In this document: in pieces, positions 1 to 5,566 of the stretch
Position numbering within the stretch: position 1 is the stretch's first letter
How the letters are laid out: each line of letters opens with the position of its first letter
Position numbers and translations under genes: made by a program
Notes under the pieces: generated by a model
The model's database searches: none
What the model saw: the letters and a program-made list of their open reading frames with translations, nothing else
Told to the model about the DNA's origin: nothing
DNA from: an uncultured Phascolarctobacterium sp.
GTDB lineage: Bacteria > Bacillota > Negativicutes > Acidaminococcales > Acidaminococcaceae
Length of the DNA: 5,566 nt
Assembly: GCA_900552855.1 (NCBI GenBank)
Contig: USBG01000103.1
Location: 1 to 5,566 of the forward strand
Direction: 5' to 3'

Positions 1-1
1 A

Positions 2-1495
2 AGACCTAAGAAAATAGTGGCTGTGGGCATGATTTCCTTACTGCTCAATTTGCTTCTGCTACCATTTGTAGGTACAGAATATAGTCCTACCTATGATAGC
101 GGTGAGTTTGGCGTTGCCTTTAAGGCTCCTATTGGTACCAGTATGGAAAAGACCATAGAATTGGCAAAGCCCTTGGAAAAAACTATTATGGAGCTGCCAG
201 AGGTGCGTATTGCTGCCATGAATATCGGCAATGGCCGTAATCCATCAAACCAGGGTTCAATAGATATACGCTTAAAGCCTAGTGATGAACGTCAGCGCTC
301 TATGCAGGATATTATGGATTATCTTCGTGGAGAATTTCGTAATGTTGAAGGCCTAAAGGTAAATGTGATTTCCTATCAAGGTGGTGGACGTGGTGATAGT
401 CGTCCTGTGCAGGTTGGCTTACGTGGTAACGATATTAAACAGCTGAAGCAGTACGCTCAACAGCTGGCAGAAATGATTCGTGCTACTCCTGGTGCTACTG
501 ATGTAGATATTTCTGATTCTGATGAGCAACCAGAAATTATCATTCGTCTTGATCATGCTAAGGCAAGTCAGCTGGGACTGGACTCTACTAGTGTTGGCTC
601 CATGGTGGAAATGGCGTTTATGGGTAAAAGCACTGGTAATAGCTATACCATAGGCGATAATGATTATGATATTATTTTACAGATGGACCAGAGCAAGCGT
701 CGTGATATGAATGATGTACGTAATTTGCGTATTTCCTCTGCTGATGGTCAATTTATTCGTTTAGGTGATATTGCTAACATAGAATATGGCAGCGGTCCTA
801 CACGTATTGAGCGTGAGGATAAGCAGCGCCAAATTGTGGTTTATGCCAATACGGTTGGTATTTCGCCTGGTGATTTGATTACGGAAATCAAGGCAGAGTA
901 TATTCCGCAGCTTAATATGCCACCTGGCTATAACTATAAAATGATTGGCCAAGCTGAAACCATGGAGCGTACCTTTGGCGAGATTACTAAGGCTATTATT
1001 TTAGCTATTGTAGTTGTGTATATGGTACTGGCAGCACAGTTTGAGAGCTTTTCGCAGCCGTTGATTATTATGGCATCCTTGCCCTTTGCTATTATTGGTG
1101 CTATTTTAGGCTTGCTTGTTTCCGGACAAACTGCTAATATGATGAGTATGATAGGCTTTACTATGCTTCTGGGTTTGGTAACGAAGAACGCCATACTTTT
1201 GGTTGACTATGCTAATCAGGCACGCGAAAAAGGCTTGCCCTTGCGTGAGGCTGTGCTGGAGGCCTGCTCTTTGCGTCTGCGTCCTATTTTTATGACTACC
1301 TTATCCACCATCCTAGGTATGATGCCTATAGCACTGGGTATTGGTGAGGGTGCAGAGCTGCGACAGTCCATGGGTGTAGTCTTAGTAGGTGGTTTATCAA
1401 CATCAACCATATTGACACTTATTGTTGTACCCTTGATGTACATGCTATTTGAGGAATGGAAGGCAAAGCACTATGTAGAGCGTGGTGAAAAATAG
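2..1495 (+). CDS. RND (HAE-1/AcrB-type) efflux permease, C-terminal half, 5' truncated by window
   Basis: This is the inner-membrane proton-driven pump of a tripartite RND efflux system, which exports drugs, detergents or lipids through the outer membrane. Only about 497 C-terminal residues are visible; full proteins are about 1,030. The frame stays open to the left edge (first residues RPKKI), so the GTG at 17 is not the true start. Numbering from that GTG, TM7 is at about 3-18, followed by the periplasmic porter/docking region (about 20-320, with PVQVGLRG and ASQLGLDSTSVGSMV). TM8-TM12 lie at about 323-478, with AAQFESF and GLVTKNAILLVDYA. K390, R420 and T427 align with the proton-relay residues K940, R971 and T978 of E. 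coli AcrB, so this half looks functional. The essential TM4 aspartates lie upstream and cannot be checked. A periplasmic adaptor gene is expected upstream but is not visible. The gene ends in TAG and is followed at once by a terminator, so it is the last gene of its operon. The substrate cannot be predicted. Confidence 0.95.
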   Translation, partial: RPKKIVAVGMISLLLNLLLLPFVGTEYSPTYDSGEFGVAFKAPIGTSMEKTIELAKPLEKTIMELPEVRIAAMNIGNGRNPSNQGSIDIRLKPSDERQRSMQDIMDYLRGEFRNVEGLKVNVISYQGGGRGDSRPVQVGLRGNDIKQLKQYAQQLAEMIRATPGATDVDISDSDEQPEIIIRLDHAKASQLGLDSTSVGSMVEMAFMGKSTGNSYTIGDNDYDIILQMDQSKRRDMNDVRNLRISSADGQFIRLGDIANIEYGSGPTRIEREDKQRQIVVYANTVGISPGDLITEIKAEYIPQLNMPPGYNYKMIGQAETMERTFGEITKAIILAIVVVYMVLAAQFESFSQPLIIMASLPFAIIGAILGLLVSGQTANMMSMIGFTMLLGLVTKNAILLVDYANQAREKGLPLREAVLEACSLRLRPIFMTTLSTILGMMPIALGIGEGAELRQSMGVVLVGGLSTSTILTLIVVPLMYMLFEEWKAKHYVERGEK

Positions 1496-1501
1496 TAATA
1501 T

Positions 1502-1538
1502 GGGTGGCAGTATTATGCTGCTGCCCTTACTTTATTTT
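1502..1538 (+). terminator. Rho-independent terminator after the RND gene
   Basis: A 9-bp stem is formed by GGGTGGCAG (1502-1510) and CTGCTGCCC (1518-1526), with two G-T wobble pairs and a 7-base loop TATTATG. It is followed by the T-rich tract TTACTTTATTTT (1527-1538). AGTAA (1494-1498), overlapping the stop codon, could add a further 5 bp by pairing with TTACT (1527-1531) across a 3-base bulge. The ribosome binding site of the next gene begins directly after the T-tract, so termination here separates the efflux operon from rnhC. The T-tract is interrupted, so some read-through into rnhC is possible. Confidence 0.75.
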
Positions 1539-1544
1539 AAGGAG
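1539..1544 (+). promoter_or_regulatory. Ribosome binding site of rnhC
   Basis: AAGGAG lies 7 bases before the ATG at 1552. It is a strong Shine-Dalgarno match at a good distance and fixes the rnhC start. It abuts the 3' end of the upstream terminator's T-tract. No convincing separate promoter was found in the 56-base gap, so rnhC may depend on read-through or on a promoter inside the end of the RND gene. Confidence 0.85.
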
Positions 1545-1551
1545 ATAAGTT

Positions 1552-2469
1552 ATGATAGATAATAGCTTTAGTGTTTATTTAGCAGAAATTAGAAAAAAGC
1601 TGTCCGAGGTTGCACCTATTGCCAGTGAAAAGGAAATAAACTATGGCTATCAGTTTGTAATTCGTCAAGGAATGACAAAGGTTAGCCTGAACGTTTATAA
1701 CGGAAAAAAAGGTAGACGTATGGTATGGAGTGGCGATGCTGGTTTGCAGGCTGATTTAGAGGCTGCTGTAAATGGTGCGGCGGTAGCTCCTAAGAAGGCT
1801 GGAGCTACAAGAAATAGAAGTGCTCATGGTATTTGGGCTGGCAGTGATGAATCAGGAAAAGGTGATTTTTTTGGTTCTCTTGTAGTGGCTGCAACAGTGG
1901 TGGATGCTACTACTGCAGAAAAGCTTGCCATAGCAGGAGTAAAGGACTGCAAGCTTTTGACGGACAAAAAAATTCTGGAGCTTGAGGATGTTATTAAGTC
2001 CATTGTTGTTGACTATTCTATTTTAGAGCTAAAGCCTCAATTTTATAATTTGCGCTATGAACAGGTTCTTGCTGAGGGTGGCAAGCTGAACCAGCTTTTA
2101 GGATATGGTCATGTAGCTGCCTTAAGCAAGGTTTTAGAGCGTCATCCAGAGTGCGAAAGTGCATTGATTGACCAATTTACTACGTCCAATGTTAATGTTG
2201 TTGCTTTAAAGGAGCGATTTCCTAAGTGCAGCGTTCAGCAGAAGCCACGAGCGGAGAGCGATTTGGCTGTGGCGGCAGCATCTGTATTAGCACGTGCACA
2301 ATTTTTACGGACTATGGATGAGCTAGCAAAAGCAGTGGGTAGGGAAGCACTGCCTAAGGGTGGTGGTGACCACGCTACAGCCTGTGCTAGAGAGCTGGCT
2401 CAAGAATATGGCAAGGCTGCTTTGAGAAATTTTGTAAAGCTGCATTTTGCTAACTACAAAAGACTATAA
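1552..2469 (+). CDS. rnhC: Ribonuclease HIII
   Basis: This is a cytoplasmic endonuclease that cuts the RNA strand of RNA-DNA hybrids (R-loops, Okazaki primers). It is a type 2 RNase H found mainly in Firmicutes. The length of 305 residues is normal for RNase HIII. Residues 1 to about 80 form the N-terminal TBP-like substrate-binding domain, and a short linker (about 75-92) leads to the catalytic domain. The signature GSDESGKGDFFG is at 98-108. Putative catalytic metal ligands are D99, E100, D207 (ALIDQF) and E235 (PRAESD), the same DEDE set and nearly the same spacing as D97, E98, D202 and E232 of the Geobacillus enzyme. S109 stands where a proline is usual after DYFG/DFFG. The start is set by AAGGAG 7 bases upstream. 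The gene lies between two terminators and is probably transcribed alone, with no functional link to its neighbours. RNase HII (rnhB) is excluded by the extra N-terminal domain and the GKGDFFG motif. Confidence 0.96.
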   Translation: MIDNSFSVYLAEIRKKLSEVAPIASEKEINYGYQFVIRQGMTKVSLNVYNGKKGRRMVWSGDAGLQADLEAAVNGAAVAPKKAGATRNRSAHGIWAGSDESGKGDFFGSLVVAATVVDATTAEKLAIAGVKDCKLLTDKKILELEDVIKSIVVDYSILELKPQFYNLRYEQVLAEGGKLNQLLGYGHVAALSKVLERHPECESALIDQFTTSNVNVVALKERFPKCSVQQKPRAESDLAVAAASVLARAQFLRTMDELAKAVGREALPKGGGDHATACARELAQEYGKAALRNFVKLHFANYKRL

Positions 2470-2470
2470 T

Positions 2471-2538
2471 TGACCGCTTAGTCAGTAATGTAAAACATCA
2501 TATAAGCTATTATTTATGAAAATAGGTCATTTGACTAA
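2471..2538. other. Intergenic TGAC/GTCA inverted motifs (possible operator)
   Basis: The gap between rnhC and the deacetylase gene holds two dyads. TGAC-N6-GTCA lies at 2471-2484, and GTCA-TT-TGAC at 2526-2535. The two also match each other: TTAGTCA (2478-2484) is the exact reverse complement of TGACTAA (2532-2538), and TGACC (2471-2475) of GGTCA (2525-2529). The arms run in the order A, B, A', B', so they cannot form one simple hairpin. They could be paired protein-binding half-sites or could fold as a pseudoknot. No regulator is assigned; the motifs are short and could be chance. Confidence 0.3.
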
Positions 2539-2566
2539 ATAAATTTGTATTAATATGTTGATAATT

Positions 2567-2604
2567 GAGATGTCTTAAGAAGTTTTTAAGGCATCTCTTT
2601 TCTA
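2567..2604 (+). terminator. Rho-independent terminator after rnhC
   Basis: A 12-bp stem pairs GAGATGTCTTAA (2567-2578) with TTAAGGCATCTC (2586-2597). It has one G-T wobble and a 7-base loop, and is followed by TTTTCT (2598-2603). It lies about 100 bases after the rnhC stop and ends only 19 bases before the next start codon. It should isolate the downstream three-gene operon from rnhC, leaving very little room for that operon's own promoter. It could also act as an attenuator if an upstream promoter feeds the operon. Confidence 0.85.
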
Positions 2605-2608
2605 TTTG

Positions 2609-2617
2609 TGGTAAAAT
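2609..2617 (+). promoter_or_regulatory. Extended -10 promoter element for the deacetylase operon
   Basis: TGGTAAAAT fits the extended -10 pattern TGnTATAAT with one mismatch. No good -35 hexamer is found 16-18 bases upstream, where the terminator stem lies, but extended -10 promoters often do without one. Transcription would start about 7 bases downstream, at or next to the A of the ATG at 2624. The transcript would then be leaderless or nearly so. Confidence 0.5.
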
Positions 2618-2623
2618 ATAAAT

Positions 2624-3475
2624 ATGAAACGTTTAATAGTAAATGCCGATGATTTCGGTCTGCATACACAAATTAATAAAGGTATTATTAAGGGTTATCG
2701 TGAAGGCTTTATTACCAGCACATCTATTATGCCAAGTGCGCCTGCATATGAGGAGGCGGTGGCACTGGCAAAGTCCGAACCAGGACTGGGAATTGGTATA
2801 CATCTGACATTAGTTGGTGGCGTAAAGCCTGTATTGCCAATAGATAAGGTAAGCAGCTTATTGGACGAGAATGGATTGTTTTTGTCTGATTATGGAGCTT
2901 TTGCTAAGCGTTATTACACAGGTGGTATTAAAGCGGCAGAGCTGGAGGCAGAGCTGCGTGCACAGCTAGAAAAAGCACTTACAGCGGGATTGAATATTAC
3001 CCATATTGATAGTCATCAGCATCTGCATGTGCTGCCAGGACTAAATAAACTTGTTTTAAGACTAAGTTGTGAGTATAATATTAAGAGAATGCGAATCCCC
3101 TTTGAACCATATTTATTTAAAGGTGGCTTTGATGCTGGTTTAGGTAGGATGATAGGAAAATGTGGTCTTAGCTTTTGCTCAGCTATGGCAGCTATGGGGG
3201 CTAAGGCTGATGGTATACACTACCCTGACCATTTTTTTGGTATGCTCGCAGGTGGTAATATTAACGAGTCATTGATAGAGAATATTATAAAAGCTTTACC
3301 TGAGGGTACAAGCGAGATCATGACACATCCAGGCTTGAACAAGAATGAGCTGGATAGGGTCTTTAGCTGGAATTATCATTGGGAGGATGAGCTACAGGCT
3401 TTTCTTTCTGAGAAAAATAAAGCTTTATTAAAGCAGGAGCAAATTGCTCTAATAAATTTTGGTGGTTTTGACTGA
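2624..3475 (+). CDS. YdjC/HpnK/NaxD-family carbohydrate deacetylase
   Basis: This is a probable metal-dependent deacetylase of the YdjC superfamily, which removes acetyl groups from N-acetylated sugars. Members include ChbG (chitooligosaccharides), HpnK (hopanoid loci) and NaxD (undecaprenyl-phosphate-GalNAc in Francisella). The protein is 283 residues, a normal length. NADDFGL at 7-13 supplies D9 and D10 near the N-terminus. H60 (IGIHLTL) and H127 (THIDSHQHLH, 126-135) are the expected metal ligands. DHFFGM (202-207) and MTHPG (233-237) are further family motifs. The start at 2624 is fixed because the NADDFG motif begins at residue 7, yet no Shine-Dalgarno precedes it. Its stop TGA overlaps the ATG of the next gene by one base, so the two are translated together. 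With an ArnT-like enzyme downstream, a NaxD-like role on a lipid-linked amino sugar is more likely than chitooligosaccharide use; this is inference from context. No signal peptide is seen, which places it in the cytoplasm. Confidence 0.9.
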   Translation: MKRLIVNADDFGLHTQINKGIIKGYREGFITSTSIMPSAPAYEEAVALAKSEPGLGIGIHLTLVGGVKPVLPIDKVSSLLDENGLFLSDYGAFAKRYYTGGIKAAELEAELRAQLEKALTAGLNITHIDSHQHLHVLPGLNKLVLRLSCEYNIKRMRIPFEPYLFKGGFDAGLGRMIGKCGLSFCSAMAAMGAKADGIHYPDHFFGMLAGGNINESLIENIIKALPEGTSEIMTHPGLNKNELDRVFSWNYHWEDELQAFLSEKNKALLKQEQIALINFGGFD

Positions 3476-4476
3476 TGAACAAAAAACTGCTTGTCCGCCT
3501 GATTATGTTGTTTGCATTTGTACTTATGATTTCGGCGGCGGTGATTTATTTTACATTTGATATACGAGCATTGGACTATCTTGCCATGTTTGAACCGCGG
3601 TGTATAATATTGGCCTTGGGTTGCCTTTTTATAGGCCTGTTCTTTGACGGATTGCGCCTAATAACCTTAGCAAAGGTTACTGATGAAAGGTTGACTATGC
3701 GTCAGATTATTAACGTGGTTTTAAGCAATTACTTTTTGGCGCTGGTAACTCCTGGTGCTAGTGGTGGCGCTATTGCCCAGGTAATGTTTATGCGTAAGGC
3801 AGGCGTACCTGTAGCCAAGGCAACTGTGGTGGTGCTGGTGCGTACCATTATGTCCATTTCTTTTTTGATATTGCTAGTACCATTTGTACTTCATAGTGAT
3901 AATGATATTGTGAAATGGATGCCAGCCTATGCACTCACGCTGCTTTCAGTGGTGTTTATTTCGTTACCGCTGTTGGCTTTCTTTTTGATGCGTACGCGTT
4001 ACCCGGAGCAGTGGCTTTATGCATGTACAAGTAAGTTTTCCTATACTACAAGGCGTAATTGCTTTATTTGGTATCGAGAGTTTAAAAATGCTTTTATAGT
4101 TATGGGTAAGCATCCACTTATGGTTATCCGTGCCTTTATAGAGTCCGGACTTAGCCTGCTTTTTATTTATGCAACTGTACCATCCTTCTTTACAGGATTG
4201 AATATTGATTTTAATATTATTCAGGTTATGGGACGAATGGTATTACTTAACCTTGTACTTTATTTCACCCCGACACCAGGTGGCAGTGGCGTAGCAGAGG
4301 CTGGCTTTGTGGTGCTGTTTTCTAATATTTTGCCAAATGGTGTAGAAGGTATCATGGCAGTACTGTGGCGTTTTGCGGCAGAATACCTGCCCTTCCTGCT
4401 TGGTGCAGTGGTAACTATTAGGGCATTTGGCTCTGATGTGCTTAATTTAGCTGCCGTTACTGCTAAAAAGGAATAA
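3475..4476 (+). CDS. UPF0104 / LPG-synthase-TM-like membrane protein (putative lipid-linked sugar flippase or partner)
   Basis: This 333-residue multi-pass inner-membrane protein matches the family named after the membrane half of lysylphosphatidylglycerol synthase (MprF), without the cytoplasmic aminoacyl-transferase domain. Hydrophobic segments are visible at about 8-27, 43-62, 80-104, 117-139, 150-171, 219-237, 250-282 and 294-318. Family hallmarks are LVTPGASGGAIAQ (90-102) and the late TPTPGGSGVAEAGF (265-278). Such stand-alone proteins are often encoded beside glycosyltransferases and are proposed to move or present lipids across the membrane; the exact biochemistry is uncertain. Its ATG shares one base with the upstream TGA (TGATG), with a weak GGTGG (3461-3465) 9 bases before, which points to translational coupling to the deacetylase. 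An ArnT-like gene follows after 47 bases. It could serve in place of the ArnE/ArnF flippase of the classical pathway, but that is inference. Confidence 0.88.
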   Translation: MNKKLLVRLIMLFAFVLMISAAVIYFTFDIRALDYLAMFEPRCIILALGCLFIGLFFDGLRLITLAKVTDERLTMRQIINVVLSNYFLALVTPGASGGAIAQVMFMRKAGVPVAKATVVVLVRTIMSISFLILLVPFVLHSDNDIVKWMPAYALTLLSVVFISLPLLAFFLMRTRYPEQWLYACTSKFSYTTRRNCFIWYREFKNAFIVMGKHPLMVIRAFIESGLSLLFIYATVPSFFTGLNIDFNIIQVMGRMVLLNLVLYFTPTPGGSGVAEAGFVVLFSNILPNGVEGIMAVLWRFAAEYLPFLLGAVVTIRAFGSDVLNLAAVTAKKE

Positions 4477-4514
4477 ACCTAATAAGTGCTTTACGATTTT
4501 TATTGAAGAGGTTT
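4475..4514 (+). other. Interrupted hairpin over the ribosome binding region of the ArnT-like gene
   Basis: AAACCT (4475-4480) is complementary to AGGTTT (4509-4514), and the adjacent AATAA (4481-4485) to TTATT (4500-4504). Together they make an 11-bp stem with a 4-base bulge GAAG (4505-4508) and a 14-base loop. The 3' arm covers part of AAGAGG (4506-4511), a Shine-Dalgarno-like site 12 bases before the ATG at 4524. Folding could lower translation of the glycosyltransferase. The stem is AT-rich and weak, so this is tentative, and it is not a convincing terminator. Confidence 0.35.
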
Positions 4515-4523
4515 TGAGAGAGA

Positions 4524-5566
4524 ATGAAATATTTTGATAGAAATAGTCTGATGATTGTTGTCGGTGTAGCTATTTTTACTATTTTCTTTGGAATTGGTGG
4601 TGTACCGCTGCTTGACCCAGACGAACCGGTTTACGCGGAAACCGCAAGGGAAATGATTCAGTTTGGTGATTTTTTGTCACCGCGCATTTTTGGTGAATAT
4701 TGGTATGATAAGCCGCCTATGTATTACTGGTTGGTTGCATTGGCACAGCTTGTCTTTGGTGATAATGAATTTGCTGCACGTTTTCCTGCTGCTCTGATGG
4801 CTGCTGGTACTGTGGTAATGGTATATGTTTCTGGAACAAAGCTGTTTAATGAAAAGGCTGGCTTCTGGTCTGCCCTGATTTTAACAAGCAGCATCCAGTT
4901 CTTTTATATGGGAAAGGCTGCTGTAACAGATACTACCTTGTTATTCTTTATGACAGGTGCAATCCTCAGCTTTATACATAAGCGTTATTGGCTTATGTAT
5001 GTATGCATGGCCTTTGCAACTGTTACAAAGGGACCTATTGGTATTGTTTTTCCAGGTGCAATTATTTTTATCTACCTTTTAGTAATGGGCAGACTACGTG
5101 AAATCTTATCAATGCATGTTATTCGCGGTCTGTTGTTGTACTTGCTTATTGCTAGTCCTTGGTATTATGCCATGTACACAGTACATGGTATGCCGTTTAT
5201 TGAAACATTCCTAGGCTTTCATAATGTTACGCGCTTTACTACACCAGAGCATGCAAGTCGTGTAACTATATGGTATTATTTCCCTGTCATTATCTTGGGT
5301 ATGTTCCCTTGGACTGGGATTTTATTCCAATCTATTAAAGATTCAATTAGCGATAGCAGAATTGATGATATGAAGAATCTTGTTTTGCTGCATGTATGGT
5401 GGGGATTTGTATTTCTGTTCTTTACCGTATGCCAAACTAAGCTGACATCTTACATTCTGCCTATGTGGCCTCCTATGGCTATGATTATTGGCTGGAACAT
5501 TTCTAGAATGATACAAAAGCAGCATTATAATACCAAATTCTATAGCTGGATGGTTGGTAGCGGACT
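4524..5566 (+). CDS. GT39/ArnT-like lipid-linked sugar glycosyltransferase, 3' truncated by window
   Basis: This is a GT-C fold membrane glycosyltransferase of the PMT/ArnT type, which transfers a sugar from a polyprenyl-phosphate donor to an acceptor such as lipid A on the periplasmic side. The frame is open from the ATG to the right edge, giving 347 visible residues; ArnT-type proteins run to about 500-560. The first hydrophobic segment (8-29) leads into the periplasmic loop DPDEPVYAETAREM (31-44), the ArnT/PMT signature with D33-E34. YDKPPMYYW (61-69) matches the ArnT F-E-K-P region, with D for E. Later landmarks are TKGPIG (168-173), SPWYY (211-215), WYYFP-GMFPW (250-263) and TKLTSYILP-PP (305-317), typical of the family. 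A stop (TGA, 4515-4517) lies in frame just upstream, so 4524 is the first possible ATG. AAGAGG (4506-4511) or GAGAG (4516-4520) could be its ribosome binding site. It is co-oriented with the deacetylase and UPF0104 genes. The donor sugar and acceptor cannot be read from the sequence. Confidence 0.92.
   Translation, partial: MKYFDRNSLMIVVGVAIFTIFFGIGGVPLLDPDEPVYAETAREMIQFGDFLSPRIFGEYWYDKPPMYYWLVALAQLVFGDNEFAARFPAALMAAGTVVMVYVSGTKLFNEKAGFWSALILTSSIQFFYMGKAAVTDTTLLFFMTGAILSFIHKRYWLMYVCMAFATVTKGPIGIVFPGAIIFIYLLVMGRLREILSMHVIRGLLLYLLIASPWYYAMYTVHGMPFIETFLGFHNVTRFTTPEHASRVTIWYYFPVIILGMFPWTGILFQSIKDSISDSRIDDMKNLVLLHVWWGFVFLFFTVCQTKLTSYILPMWPPMAMIIGWNISRMIQKQHYNTKFYSWMVGSG

Noticed and set aside
17..19. 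GTG as the start codon of the RND protein
   Set aside because: The frame is open to the left edge and the protein begins at TM7; the family requires an N-terminal half, so this is an internal valine codon.
761..1443. Minus-strand open frames of 63-86 codons (761-952, 934-1194, 1216-1443)
   Set aside because: They lie fully antisense to well-conserved RND coding sequence, have no recognisable domains and no ribosome binding sites.
1704..1710. A7 run in rnhC as a programmed frameshift or slippage site
   Set aside because: The frame on both sides gives a normal full-length RNase HIII, and no stop or alternative product is implied.
3416..3449. Two palindromes near the 3' end of the deacetylase gene (AATAAAGCTTTATT at 3416-3429; GAGCAA-A-TTGCTC at 3437-3449)
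   Set aside because: They lie inside coding sequence, lack a T-tract, and palindromes of this length are expected by chance in a window of this size.
5343..5525. Minus-strand open frame of 60 codons
   Set aside because: It is antisense to the ArnT-like gene, whose family motifs continue through this stretch; no domain is recognisable.
1..5566. tRNA or rRNA genes, CRISPR arrays, insertion sequences, integrase attachment sites
   Set aside because: No clover-leaf, repeat-spacer pattern, transposase or terminal inverted repeats were seen; nearly all of the window is ordinary coding sequence.

Overview
The window is a stretch of bacterial chromosome that is densely coding on the + strand only: five protein genes, two of them cut by the window edges. 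It is moderately AT-rich, with strong Shine-Dalgarno sites on some genes and Rho-independent terminators. The gene mix suggests a diderm (outer-membrane-bearing) member of the Firmicutes, most likely the class Negativicutes. An RND drug-efflux pump and an ArnT-type lipid A glycosyltransferase imply an outer membrane, while ribonuclease HIII is typical of Firmicutes and a few other lineages. The lineage is inference; no rRNA or marker gene is present to settle it.

Region 1 (1-1551): the C-terminal half of an RND (HAE-1/AcrB-type) inner-membrane efflux permease, closed by a hairpin terminator immediately after its stop codon. Region 2 (1539-2605): a stand-alone rnhC gene (RNase HIII) with a strong ribosome binding site. 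It is followed by a short intergenic stretch rich in TGAC/GTCA inverted motifs and by a second, strong terminator. Region 3 (2609-5566): a probable operon of three genes: a YdjC/HpnK/NaxD-family carbohydrate deacetylase, a UPF0104 (LPG-synthase-TM-like) multi-pass membrane protein overlapping it by one base, and a GT39/ArnT-like glycosyltransferase running off the right edge.

The three region 3 genes make sense as one pathway. The deacetylase could act on a polyprenyl-phosphate-linked N-acetyl sugar, the UPF0104 protein could help move or handle the lipid-linked sugar across the membrane, and the ArnT-like enzyme would transfer the sugar to lipid A or another outer-leaflet acceptor. The closest known parallel is the Francisella NaxD (YdjC-family) plus FlmK (ArnT-like) route that puts galactosamine on lipid A. 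The assignment to families is well supported by motifs; the joint pathway is inference. The most unusual regulatory feature is the start of the deacetylase gene: it has no visible Shine-Dalgarno, and an extended -10 element sits so close that the mRNA may be leaderless.
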